DNA from: Chromobacterium subtsugae | GTDB lineage: Bacteria; Pseudomonadota; Gammaproteobacteria; Burkholderiales; Chromobacteriaceae | Length of the DNA: 64,000 nt | Assembly (NCBI RefSeq): GCF_001676875.1 | Contig: NZ_JYKA01000003.1 | Location: forward strand, 1-64,000 | Direction of reading: 5' to 3' | Shown here: positions 7,975 through 15,631 of the stretch, one piece after another | Layout: every line of letters begins with the position of its first letter | How positions within the stretch are numbered: position 1 is the stretch's first letter | Translations under genes and position numbers: made by a program | The notes under the pieces: generated by a model | What the model was told of the DNA's origin: nothing | Seen by the model: the letters and a program-made list of their open reading frames with translations, nothing else | The model's database searches: none

Positions 7975-9066
7975 TTACTTGTCCCAGATATTGCCCAGCG
8001 TGCGGATGGCGGCGTCCATCTGGTCGGCCATTTTGGCGTGGTCGGATAAGTTGGGGTGCCAGTTGCAGCCGGTCAGCTCTATGTTTTGCCAGTCCACGTA
8101 GGCCACCGTCGTCCCTTGCTGTCTTTCCTCGTCGGCGATGCGGCTGACCAGCGGCCGCATCCGGTCGGCTGGCCAGAGATAAGTGGCGGCCAGCAGGAAG
8201 GCGGGGTTGTCGTAGCGCTGCTTCAGGCGGGCGATCAGGCCGTGATAGGCCTGGACGTAGTCGTCGGCCAACTGCTGCTGGCTGCGCTTTTCTCCAGGGC
8301 CGACATCGGTGCCGAAATCATTGACGCCGAGCGCGATCACCACCAGCTGCGGCCGCCAGTTGTCGCGATGCTCGGCGTTGTTGCCTGGCGCGCTGGCCGG
8401 CAGGTTCTGCAACAGCCGCGGATGATAGCTGCGGTAGTCGACTTCCGGCATATTGCCGCCCCAGTTGCGCACCATGCCCATGCCGGACATGCCGTCGTTC
8501 TGAATTTGCGCGCCGTGGCGTTTGCCGAGATAAGCGGCGAAGCTCTGGCTGGCGTCGCTGCGCTCGACGATTTGCTGATCGGTGCAGTCGCGGGTGGTGG
8601 ACAGGTTGCCGTAGGCCACGGTCCAGGAATCGCCGATGAATTCAATCTGGCGGCGCGGCTTGGGCGGCTGCTCCAGCACTTGGCCCTGGCGCAGCGAAAA
8701 TCCTTTGAACCAGCCGGGATTGTCCGGAGACTGGGTCAGCTTGAACAGGCGCACGATGTGCGGGCGGCGGTCCGGCAGGTCTTGCCAGAGCGTGCGCTCG
8801 CCGGCGGCCGGGCCGATTTTTTGCACCGCCTTGCCATCCACTTCCAGCGCATAGTAGTTGACCGCGTCGTCCAGCGTGACGCCCACCGCCTGGGCGGCGA
8901 CGCGGACCTGCCAGTTGACGCCGGGCCAGGTGGCCTGCCAGCCGTCGGCGTGGCGGACTTGCCGCCCTTCGGCTTGCACCGCCCAGCGCGGCACCGTCGC
9001 ATCGGCATGCGCCAGATGGCCGATGGCCAGCAGCCATAGCGCCGCCATTGTTTTTGCAGTTTTCAT
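7975..9066 (-). CDS. Secreted SGNH/GDSL esterase, carbohydrate esterase family 2-like
   Basis: A 363-residue exported protein: signal peptide at residues 1-22 (cleavage near AHA), a beta-rich N-terminal domain of about 110 residues, then an SGNH hydrolase domain. Block I reads FIGDSWTVAYGN (catalytic Ser in GDSW), block III is GVNDFG, and the block V His lies in NWHPNLSDHAKM. This two-domain order matches CE2 acetyl esterases, which remove acetyl groups from polysaccharides. The start at 9066 is preferred over 9078 because GGAG lies at the right distance and the signal peptide then begins correctly. An AT-rich promoter region lies upstream. Substrate unknown. Confidence 0.82.
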   Translation of the reverse strand: MKTAKTMAALWLLAIGHLAHADATVPRWAVQAEGRQVRHADGWQATWPGVNWQVRVAAQAVGVTLDDAVNYYALEVDGKAVQKIGPAAGERTLWQDLPDRRPHIVRLFKLTQSPDNPGWFKGFSLRQGQVLEQPPKPRRQIEFIGDSWTVAYGNLSTTRDCTDQQIVERSDASQSFAAYLGKRHGAQIQNDGMSGMGMVRNWGGNMPEVDYRSYHPRLLQNLPASAPGNNAEHRDNWRPQLVVIALGVNDFGTDVGPGEKRSQQQLADDYVQAYHGLIARLKQRYDNPAFLLAATYLWPADRMRPLVSRIADEERQQGTTVAYVDWQNIELTGCNWHPNLSDHAKMADQMDAAIRTLGNIWDK

Positions 9067-9162
9067 CGTCTTCTCCATTTAAATGCCATTTGAATTATTG
9101 TGCGGTATTAAATAAATTCAATGGATATTTTCATGGGGCGATGGCTGCAATGGCGGGCGCGC

Positions 9163-9807
9163 TCAGGCCTGGCCGGGCCAGCGGTCGTCGTAGACCAGGT
9201 CGGCCAGGTTTTGCCGGCGGGCCCAGTTTTCCTGCTCCAGCATCGGCTTCTCGTAAAACGCCTCGACATGGCCGATGCACAGTATCGCCACCGGCCGCGC
9301 GCCGGCGGGTATGGCCAGCAGCGCGGCCAGCTTGGCCGGATCGAAGATGGATACCCAGCCCAGGCCCAGGCCTTCGGCGCGGGCGGCCAGCCACATGTTC
9401 TGGATCGCGCAGGCCACCGAGGCCAGGTCCATCTCAGGCAGCGTGCGGCGGCCGAACACGTGCCGCTCGCGGCCGTCCATCAGCGCCGCCACCAGCACTT
9501 CGCCGCAATCCAGCAGGCCTTCCACCTTCAGTTTCATGAACTCGTCTTCGCGCTCGCCCAGCGCGCGGGCGGTCTGGATGCGCTCTTGCTCCACCAGCGC
9601 GTGCAGCTGGCCGCGCAGTTCGGCGCTGCGGATGCGGATGAAGCGCCACGGCTGCATGAAGCCGACGCTGGGCGCGAAGTGGGCGGCGGCCAACAGCCGC
9701 CGCATGGTTTCGGAATCGATCGGGTCCGGCAGGAAGTGGCGCATGTCGCGGCGTTCGCGGATAGCGCGGTAGATGGCGTCGATGTCGGCTTGCGGATAAC
9801 GGTTCAT
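9163..9807 (-). CDS. bluB: 5,6-dimethylbenzimidazole synthase BluB
   Basis: BluB is a flavin-destroying nitroreductase-like enzyme that uses oxygen to turn reduced FMN into dimethylbenzimidazole, the lower ligand of B12. The 214-residue protein shows the family opening RRDMRHFLPDPI, the SVGFMQPWRFI segment and the end EKPMLEQENWA. The ATG overlaps the cobB stop by four bases (ATGA), which fixes the start although the frame is open upstream. It is the last gene of the cobJK-to-bluB block. Its presence means this bacterium can make its own aerobic lower ligand. Confidence 0.93.
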   Translation of the reverse strand: MNRYPQADIDAIYRAIRERRDMRHFLPDPIDSETMRRLLAAAHFAPSVGFMQPWRFIRIRSAELRGQLHALVEQERIQTARALGEREDEFMKLKVEGLLDCGEVLVAALMDGRERHVFGRRTLPEMDLASVACAIQNMWLAARAEGLGLGWVSIFDPAKLAALLAIPAGARPVAILCIGHVEAFYEKPMLEQENWARRQNLADLVYDDRWPGQA

Positions 9808-11096
9808 GACAGGAACAGGCTCGCGGTGGCAAGGGGATTGGACGGAAAGTAGGCGTGGAAATAGCTGGCCAGCAGGCTGCCGCGGCGATACAGCGCCTCG
9901 CCCTGGCCGGCGCCGCTGGCGCGCTCGGCGCGGGCGATTGGCTCCAGAGCCGTTTCCAGCCGGGTGTAGTGGAAGGTATGGCCGCGCAGCGCGCCGCCGG
10001 GGAAGTCCATTTGCTGCAGGCCCAACCCGCACAGCCGCGCTTGCAGCGTGGCGTGGCCGGGCAGCAGCCCCAGCATCGCCGCGTTGTCGTTATCGCGGTT
10101 GGTCAGCCTGTCCAGCAGGTAGAGCATGCCGCCGCACTCAGCGTACAGCGGCTTGCCGGCTTCGACGTGTCCATGCAGATCCGCTTTCAGCGCCGTGTTG
10201 GCGGACAGCGTTTCAAGATGCAGCTCCGGGTAGCCGCCGGGCAGGTAGACGGCGTCGCAGTCCGGCAGCGCGGCGTCGGCCAGCGGCGAGAAGAAGGCCA
10301 GTTCGGCGCCCAGCTGGCGCAGCGTTTCCAGATTGGCTGGATAGACGAAGGCGAAGGCGGCGTCGCGGGCGATGGCGATGCGCTTGCCCGCCAGCTGCCT
10401 GGGCACGGCAGGCTGCGCGATGGCGGGAAAGGCGGCTGGCGGCGGCAGCGCGGCCAAGGCGGTGCCCGCGATCTGCGCCGCCGAACGCTCCAGCCTGGCG
10501 TCCAGATCGGCGATCTCCTGCGCCTGCACCAGGCCCAGGTGGCGTTCCGGCAGCCGCGCCGCCTCGTCGCGGCGCAGCGCGGCCAGCAGCGGCAGATGGA
10601 CGGGCAACTGCTGGGCCAGCATTTCGGCATGGCGCTCGCTGGCGACGTGGTTGGCGACCAAACCGTGCAAGACCAGGCCGGGACGGAAGCTGGCCAAGCC
10701 GTGGGCGACGGCGGCGAAGGTCTGCGCCATGCCGGCGGCGTCTATCACCGCGACCAGCGGCACGCCCAGCAACTCGGCCAGGTCGGCGCTGCTGGGGGTG
10801 CCGTCGAACAGGCCCATGCTGCCCTCGATCAGGATCAGGTCCGCTTCCGCCGCGGCCTGATGCAGCCGGGCGCGGCAGTCGTCCTCGCCGTTCATCCACA
10901 GGTCCAGGCCGTAGACGGTGTGGCCGCTGGCCTGCTCCAGGATGTAGGGGTCGAGAAAGTCCGGGCCGGTCTTGAACACCCGCACCCGGCGGCCCTGCTT
11001 GCGGTGATGCCGCGCCAGCGCCGCCGTCAGCGTGGTCTTGCCCTGGTGCGAGGCGGGAGCGGTGAGAAACAGCGCCGGGCAGTGGCGGGTTTCCAT
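9804..11096 (-). CDS. cobB: Cobyrinate a,c-diamide synthase (CobB/CbiA)
   Basis: This enzyme amidates carboxyls a and c of the corrin ring with glutamine and ATP. The 430-residue protein has an N-terminal dethiobiotin-synthetase-like P-loop (SHQGKTTLTAA) and a C-terminal class I-like glutaminase domain with the nucleophile Cys in YAECGGMLYLL and a His in SYFHAYFPSN. The length is normal for the family. In the late-insertion (CobN) route the substrate would be hydrogenobyrinic acid; in the early-insertion route it is cobyrinic acid. Both chelatase types are present here, so the true substrate is not settled. One base separates it from cobO, and it overlaps bluB. Confidence 0.94.
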   Translation of the reverse strand: METRHCPALFLTAPASHQGKTTLTAALARHHRKQGRRVRVFKTGPDFLDPYILEQASGHTVYGLDLWMNGEDDCRARLHQAAAEADLILIEGSMGLFDGTPSSADLAELLGVPLVAVIDAAGMAQTFAAVAHGLASFRPGLVLHGLVANHVASERHAEMLAQQLPVHLPLLAALRRDEAARLPERHLGLVQAQEIADLDARLERSAAQIAGTALAALPPPAAFPAIAQPAVPRQLAGKRIAIARDAAFAFVYPANLETLRQLGAELAFFSPLADAALPDCDAVYLPGGYPELHLETLSANTALKADLHGHVEAGKPLYAECGGMLYLLDRLTNRDNDNAAMLGLLPGHATLQARLCGLGLQQMDFPGGALRGHTFHYTRLETALEPIARAERASGAGQGEALYRRGSLLASYFHAYFPSNPLATASLFLS

Positions 11097-11097
11097 C

Positions 11098-11700
11098 TCA
11101 GAATTCCACGCCCTGTTGCGCCTTGATGCCCTGTTCGCGGTAGGGGTGTTTGACCAGCCGCATTTCGGTCACCAGGTCCGCCGCTTCGATCAGCGCTTCC
11201 GGCGCGTGGCGGCCGGTGACCACCACGTGCAGGTCGGCCGGGCGGGCGGCGAAGGCGGCCAGCACTTCGTCCAGCGGCAGGTATTCGTATTTCAGCACCA
11301 CGTTCAGTTCGTCCAGGATCACCATATCGTATTCGCCGCTGGCCAGCATGCGGCAGGCTTCGTCCCAGCCCTTGCGTGCGGTGGCGATGTCGGCGTCGCG
11401 GTTCTGGGTGTTCCAGGTATAGCCTTCGCCCATGGTGTGGAAGTCGCAGTTGGGAAAGCCGCCCAGCAGGTCGCGCTCGGCGGTGTGCAGCGCGCCCTTG
11501 ATGAACTGCACCACGCCCAGCTGCATGCCGTGGCCGACGGTGCGCAGCCCCATGCCGAAGGCGGCGCTGCTTTTGCCCTTGCCGGTGCCGGTGTGGACGA
11601 TGAGCAGGCCTTTTTCCTTGGTGGCGGCGGCTTTTTTCTTTTCAAAGCCCGCCTTGCGCTTCTCGGCCATGCGTTGGTGGGATGCCGGATCGGTTTTCAT
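11098..11700 (-). CDS. cobO: Cob(I)yrinic acid a,c-diamide adenosyltransferase (CobO/BtuR/CobA type)
   Basis: Transfers the adenosyl group of ATP to the reduced cobalt of corrinoids. The 200-residue protein carries the inverted P-loop GTGKGKSSAAFG near residue 38 and the motifs VVQFIKGA and MVILDELNVVLKY. The lysine-rich N-terminus and C-terminal KHPYREQGIKAQQG..F are typical of this family. A GGAG lies before the ATG (rc of 11701-11712). It follows btuC after 34 bases and precedes cobB by one base, so it belongs to the same transcript. Confidence 0.95.
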   Translation of the reverse strand: MKTDPASHQRMAEKRKAGFEKKKAAATKEKGLLIVHTGTGKGKSSAAFGMGLRTVGHGMQLGVVQFIKGALHTAERDLLGGFPNCDFHTMGEGYTWNTQNRDADIATARKGWDEACRMLASGEYDMVILDELNVVLKYEYLPLDEVLAAFAARPADLHVVVTGRHAPEALIEAADLVTEMRLVKHPYREQGIKAQQGVEF

Positions 11701-11734
11701 GTTTGGCTCCTTGAGGGAATGGCGAAGCGGCGGC

Positions 11735-12766
11735 TCAGCGCGCGCGCATCAGCCAGATGAAGAAGGCGCCGCCTATCGCCGCGGTGCCGACGCCTACCGG
11801 GATGTCCTCCGGCGCGATCAGCGTGCGCGCGGCGGCGTCCACCCAGATCAGGAAAATGGCGCCGGACAGCGCGCACACCGGCAGCAGCCGGCGGTGGTCG
11901 GCGCCGACGAAGCGGCGGGCGATGTGCGGAATCATCAGGCCGACGAAGCCTATCGCGCCGCTGACCGCCACCATCACGCCGGTCATCAGCGAGGAGACGG
12001 CGAACACCGCCAGGCGCAGCCGCGACACCTGTATGCCCAGCGTGACGGCGGTCTGTTCGCCCGCCATCAGCGCATTGAGCGGGCGGCCCAGCGCGGCCAG
12101 CGCCAACAGGCCGGAACCCAGCGCCAGCGCCGGCACCGGCAGCAGTTCCCAGCGCGCCTGGCCCAGGCCGCCCAGCATCCAGAACAACACCGACGAGGTG
12201 GAGCGGTGGTCGCCCAGGTAGATCAGCAGATTGGCCAGCGCCATCATGAAGAAGGACACCGCCACGCCGGCCAGCAGCAGTCGTTCGGCCTGCAGCCGGC
12301 GCTGGCGCAGCGCGACCGCCATCACCAGCGCGGTGCTGAGCAGCGCGCCGGCGAAAGCCGCCAGCGGCAAGGTGAGGCTGCCGGCCAGGTTGCCGGTGAA
12401 CAGCAGCACCGACACCGCGCCCAGCGTGGCGCCGGAGCTGACGCCCAGCAGGTGCGGGTCGGCCAGCTTGTTGCGGGTGGCCGCCTGCAGCACCGCGCCC
12501 ACCAGCGCGAGGCCGGCGCCGACCAGGCCGCCCAGCAGCACCCGCGGCAGCCGCAGCTGCCAGACGATCAGGTCTTGGCCGGGCTGCCAGGCGGGGGCGA
12601 CCGGCGCGCCCAGCTGATGCAGCAGGATGGACCAGCTATCGGCCAGGCCGACCGGCGCGGGGCCCAGGCCCACGGTCAGCAGCACCGAGGCGGCCAGCGC
12701 CGCCAGCAGCGCCAGAAGAATGGGCGGCAGCGGCGCCGGGCCGCGCGCGAAGGCGGGCGCGCTCAC
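11735..12766 (-). CDS. btuC: FecCD-family ABC transporter permease, probably for corrinoids (BtuC-like)
   Basis: A 343-residue inner-membrane permease with about ten membrane spans. It shows the FecCD signatures GVSSGATLGA and the cytoplasmic-loop region GAIGFVGLMIPHIAR. It starts with GTG at 12766, overlapping the btuF stop by four bases. Together with btuF and btuD it forms a complete importer. Sequence alone does not separate B12 importers from haem or siderophore importers. Its place inside the cobalamin operon makes corrinoids, such as cobinamide salvage, the likely cargo. Confidence 0.85.
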   Translation of the reverse strand: MSAPAFARGPAPLPPILLALLAALAASVLLTVGLGPAPVGLADSWSILLHQLGAPVAPAWQPGQDLIVWQLRLPRVLLGGLVGAGLALVGAVLQAATRNKLADPHLLGVSSGATLGAVSVLLFTGNLAGSLTLPLAAFAGALLSTALVMAVALRQRRLQAERLLLAGVAVSFFMMALANLLIYLGDHRSTSSVLFWMLGGLGQARWELLPVPALALGSGLLALAALGRPLNALMAGEQTAVTLGIQVSRLRLAVFAVSSLMTGVMVAVSGAIGFVGLMIPHIARRFVGADHRRLLPVCALSGAIFLIWVDAAARTLIAPEDIPVGVGTAAIGGAFFIWLMRAR

Positions 12767-13731
12767 CGGGCGAAGGCCTGCGGATGCAGGCCGCGCGCCA
12801 GCGCCACCACCGCGTCGGCATTGGCGATGCCAGGCGTCGCGCTGTCATAGGGCAGCACGATGAAGCGCTGGTTCTTCACGCCGTCCAGCTTGCCCAGCGC
12901 CGGGTGGTTGCGCAGGAAGGCGATCTTCTGCTGCGCGGTCACCTTGCCGTAGTCGATGATGACGATGGCCTGCGGGTTGCGGGCGATCACCGTTTCCCAA
13001 TTCACCCGGGTCCAGCTGGCGTCGACGTCGTCCAGGATGTTGCGGCCGCCGGCGGCCTGGATCAGCGCGTTGGGCATCGCCAGACGGCCGGCGCTGAAGG
13101 GGCGGTCTTCGCCGCTGTCGTAGACGAAGACCGACGGCGTGGCCTGGCGCTTGGCGACGCGGGCGGACGCGCTGTCCACTTTGGCGCGCATCTCGGCGAT
13201 GACTTTTTGCGCGCGCGGCTCCACGTCGAAGATGCGGCCGAGGTTGCCGATGTCGCGGTAGACGTCGGCAAGGCTGGCCGCCGGGCGCTTCATCACGTGG
13301 GCGCAGGATTCGCTCAATTCATAGACATTGATGCCCAAGGGCGCCAGCGAAGCCGGCGTCACCGGGCCGCCGACACGCATGCCGTAATCCCAGCCGGCGA
13401 AGAAGAAGTCGGCGCGGCGCGCCAGCAAGGCCTCGGCCGACGGGTAGTCGCCGGCCAGCTCCGGCAACGCGCCCAGCGCCTGCTTCAATGGGGCATTCAA
13501 TTTGTTCCAGGCGCTGATGCCGCTATAGCCGGCCATGCGTTTTTGCAGGCCCAGCGCCACCATCATCTCGGTCATGTTGATGTCGTGGCTGACCGCGCGT
13601 TCGGGCGCGCGCTGGAAAGTCACCTGGCGGTTGCAGCTCTGGACGGTCAGCGGGTAATGGCCGGCGTGCGCCTGGACGGCGGACAGGGCGGCGAGGCCGG
13701 CGGCCAGCAGCAGGGGAAAGTCAAATCTCAT
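12763..13731 (-). CDS. btuF: Periplasmic substrate-binding protein of the corrinoid/iron-complex type (BtuF-like)
   Basis: A 322-residue type III periplasmic binding protein with a signal peptide (cleavage near AHA at about residue 23). The pattern HDINMTEMMVALGL is typical of the cobalamin/iron-chelate family. It would hand corrinoids to BtuC and BtuD. The start overlaps the end of btuD by 11 bases. No TonB-dependent outer-membrane receptor (btuB) is present in the window. Specificity is inferred from the operon. Confidence 0.83.
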   Translation of the reverse strand: MRFDFPLLLAAGLAALSAVQAHAGHYPLTVQSCNRQVTFQRAPERAVSHDINMTEMMVALGLQKRMAGYSGISAWNKLNAPLKQALGALPELAGDYPSAEALLARRADFFFAGWDYGMRVGGPVTPASLAPLGINVYELSESCAHVMKRPAASLADVYRDIGNLGRIFDVEPRAQKVIAEMRAKVDSASARVAKRQATPSVFVYDSGEDRPFSAGRLAMPNALIQAAGGRNILDDVDASWTRVNWETVIARNPQAIVIIDYGKVTAQQKIAFLRNHPALGKLDGVKNQRFIVLPYDSATPGIANADAVVALARGLHPQAFAR

Positions 13732-14521
13732 GGCTATGCTCTTCGGTGATCAGGGTGATGCGGGGGTGGCCGGCCAGCGGGTGCGCGTCTATCAGCGCCC
13801 GCACGCCGAATACCTCGCGCAGCAGGTCGGCAGTCAGGACTTCGGCCGGACTGCCGCTGGCGACGATGCGGCCCTCTTGCAGCGCGTACAGGCGGTCGCA
13901 GAAGGCGGCCGCCAGGTTGAGGTCGTGCAGGGTGGCGACGGCGGCGATGCCCAGCCGGCGCACCAGGCGCAGCAGCGACAGCTGGTGGCGCAGGTCGAGG
14001 TGATTGGTCGGCTCGTCCAGGATCAGCAGTTCCGGCTGTTGCGCCAGCGCCCGCGCCAGCAGCGCGCGCTGCTTCTCGCCGCCGGACAGCGTGGCGAAGG
14101 ACTGGTGTTGCCGCTCCAGCAGCCCCACCTGGCGCAAGGCGTCGTCGACGATGTCGGCATCGTCCGCTGGCGCGCCGCGCAGCAGCGACTGGTGCGGGAT
14201 GCGGCCCATCTCCGCGGCCTCGCGCACGGTCAGGCCGAAGTCCTCCGGGAACTCCTGCAGCACCACCGCCACGCGGCGGGCGAAGGCGGCGGCGGACTGG
14301 CGCCAGATGTCGGCGCCGTCCAGCCTGGCCTCGCCGGCCAGCGGCTGGTTGAAGCGGAAGGCGCAGCGCAGCGTGCTGGTCTTGCCGCTGCCGTTGGGGC
14401 CGATGACGCCGACGAACTCGCCGGGCCGGACGGTGAGCGCGATGCCGCGCAGCAGCCGCTCTTCCGGCGCGCAGCGCGGATCGGGCGACCAGTCCAGGCC
14501 GCATAGTTCCAATGCGCTCAC
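13721..14521 (-). CDS. btuD: ABC transporter ATP-binding protein (BtuD/FepC-like)
   Basis: A 266-residue ATPase with Walker A GPNGSGKTS, the signature LSGGEKQR, Walker B LLILDEPTNHLD and an H-loop (ATLHDL). It energises the BtuC permease. The start is a GTG at 14521, three bases after the cobW stop. The order ATPase, binding protein, permease, all overlapping, supports one importer. Confidence 0.88.
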   Translation of the reverse strand: MSALELCGLDWSPDPRCAPEERLLRGIALTVRPGEFVGVIGPNGSGKTSTLRCAFRFNQPLAGEARLDGADIWRQSAAAFARRVAVVLQEFPEDFGLTVREAAEMGRIPHQSLLRGAPADDADIVDDALRQVGLLERQHQSFATLSGGEKQRALLARALAQQPELLILDEPTNHLDLRHQLSLLRLVRRLGIAAVATLHDLNLAAAFCDRLYALQEGRIVASGSPAEVLTADLLREVFGVRALIDAHPLAGHPRITLITEEHSHEI

Positions 14522-14524
14522 CGC

Positions 14525-15631
14525 CTAGCTCCAGTGCGCGCCGGTGATGTCGCGCAGCAAGGCCACCACGCGCGGGCGGCTGGGGTGGTAGCCGATGAAC
14601 ACCAGCTGCGCCTGGCGTGGCGCGGCCAGCGCCTCGTCGCGGCTCAGTTCGATGCGCTTGCGCACGCCTTGGGCCAGCAGCCGGCCGGGGCCGTCGGCGC
14701 AGGCGGCGAAGCCCTTGATGCGCAGCAGCGGCTCCTCGCGGGCGATGGCCTCCAGCGCCGCGGCCAGCTTGTCGGCATGCTGCGGCTCCTTGCTGCGTAT
14801 CATGAACGATTGCCAGCCTGGGTCCTGCTCGTGGAAATGCTTGTGGGTGGACAGGCCGTGGCTGTGCGCGGCCTGGCCGCCGTGGCTGTGGCCATCGAGC
14901 AAAGTTTGGTTGGCCAGCGGCCGCATCGCCAGCCCCGGCATGCTGGCCACCGGGCCGTAATGGCGGTGCGCGGCCGGCGCGGCCTCGTGCAGATGCAGGC
15001 CCAGCGTCAGCCGGGTGTCCAGCCTGGCTTGATAGGCCAGTTCGATGAAGCGGATCGACGGCGCCTGCCGGCGCACGGTTTCCTCCGCCGCCAGCAGTTC
15101 ATCTGCGGACAGCGCGTCTATCTTGTTCAGCACCACGATGTCGGCGTGGCCCAGCTGCTGGTCGAACAGTTCCGCCACCGCGTCGGCCTCGCCGCCGTTG
15201 CCGGCCGGGGAGAAGTGGCCGGCCAGCAGCAGCGGGGTGTCGACCACCGCCAGCGTCGCGTCCAGCACGAAATAGGGCGCCAGCGCCTCGCTTTGCAGCT
15301 GCGCCATCACCGCGCTGGGCAGCGCGAGGCCGGAGGTTTCGATCAGCACGTGGTCGATCTGCTGGCGGCGCTGCCACAGCGCCAGCATGGTGGGCAGGAA
15401 GTCGGCGTCGTCGTCGTAGGCGACCAGGCCATTGGCGAGGTCGTGGATTTCCACGCCGCCGGCGTCGGCGTCGCGCAGCAGCCCGCCGTCTATCGACACC
15501 TCGCCGAACTCGTTGACGAGTATCGCCAGCCGGCGTTGCTTGTTGTTTTCCAGCAGCTTGGACAGCAGCGTGGTCTTGCCGGCGCCGAGGAAACCGGTCA
15601 GCACGGTGACGGGAAGGCGCGGCGCGCTCAT
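14525..15631 (-). CDS. cobW: CobW-type GTPase/metallochaperone
   Basis: A G3E-family P-loop GTPase thought to deliver cobalt during B12 synthesis. The 368-residue protein has Walker A TGFLGAGKTTLLSKLL, the switch region LVNEFGEVSIDG, and the base-recognition motif NKID. The usual CxCC metal site of COG0523 proteins is not obvious near residue 65; instead an Asp/Gly-containing stretch is present. A histidine-rich stretch (HSHGGQAAHSHG and HKHFH) around residue 250 could bind metal. The start at 15631 overlaps the cobJK stop by four bases, although the frame is open much further upstream. Confidence 0.92.
   Translation of the reverse strand: MSAPRLPVTVLTGFLGAGKTTLLSKLLENNKQRRLAILVNEFGEVSIDGGLLRDADAGGVEIHDLANGLVAYDDDADFLPTMLALWQRRQQIDHVLIETSGLALPSAVMAQLQSEALAPYFVLDATLAVVDTPLLLAGHFSPAGNGGEADAVAELFDQQLGHADIVVLNKIDALSADELLAAEETVRRQAPSIRFIELAYQARLDTRLTLGLHLHEAAPAAHRHYGPVASMPGLAMRPLANQTLLDGHSHGGQAAHSHGLSTHKHFHEQDPGWQSFMIRSKEPQHADKLAAALEAIAREEPLLRIKGFAACADGPGRLLAQGVRKRIELSRDEALAAPRQAQLVFIGYHPSRPRVVALLRDITGAHWS

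Noticed and set aside
8056-9039. 327-codon plus-strand frame opposite the SGNH esterase
   Set aside because: The minus-strand frame has a signal peptide and full SGNH motifs; the plus-strand frame has none.
9806-11126. Long plus-strand frames opposite cobB and bluB
   Set aside because: Antisense shadows with Arg/Ala-rich or Gln/Gly-rich composition and no motifs.
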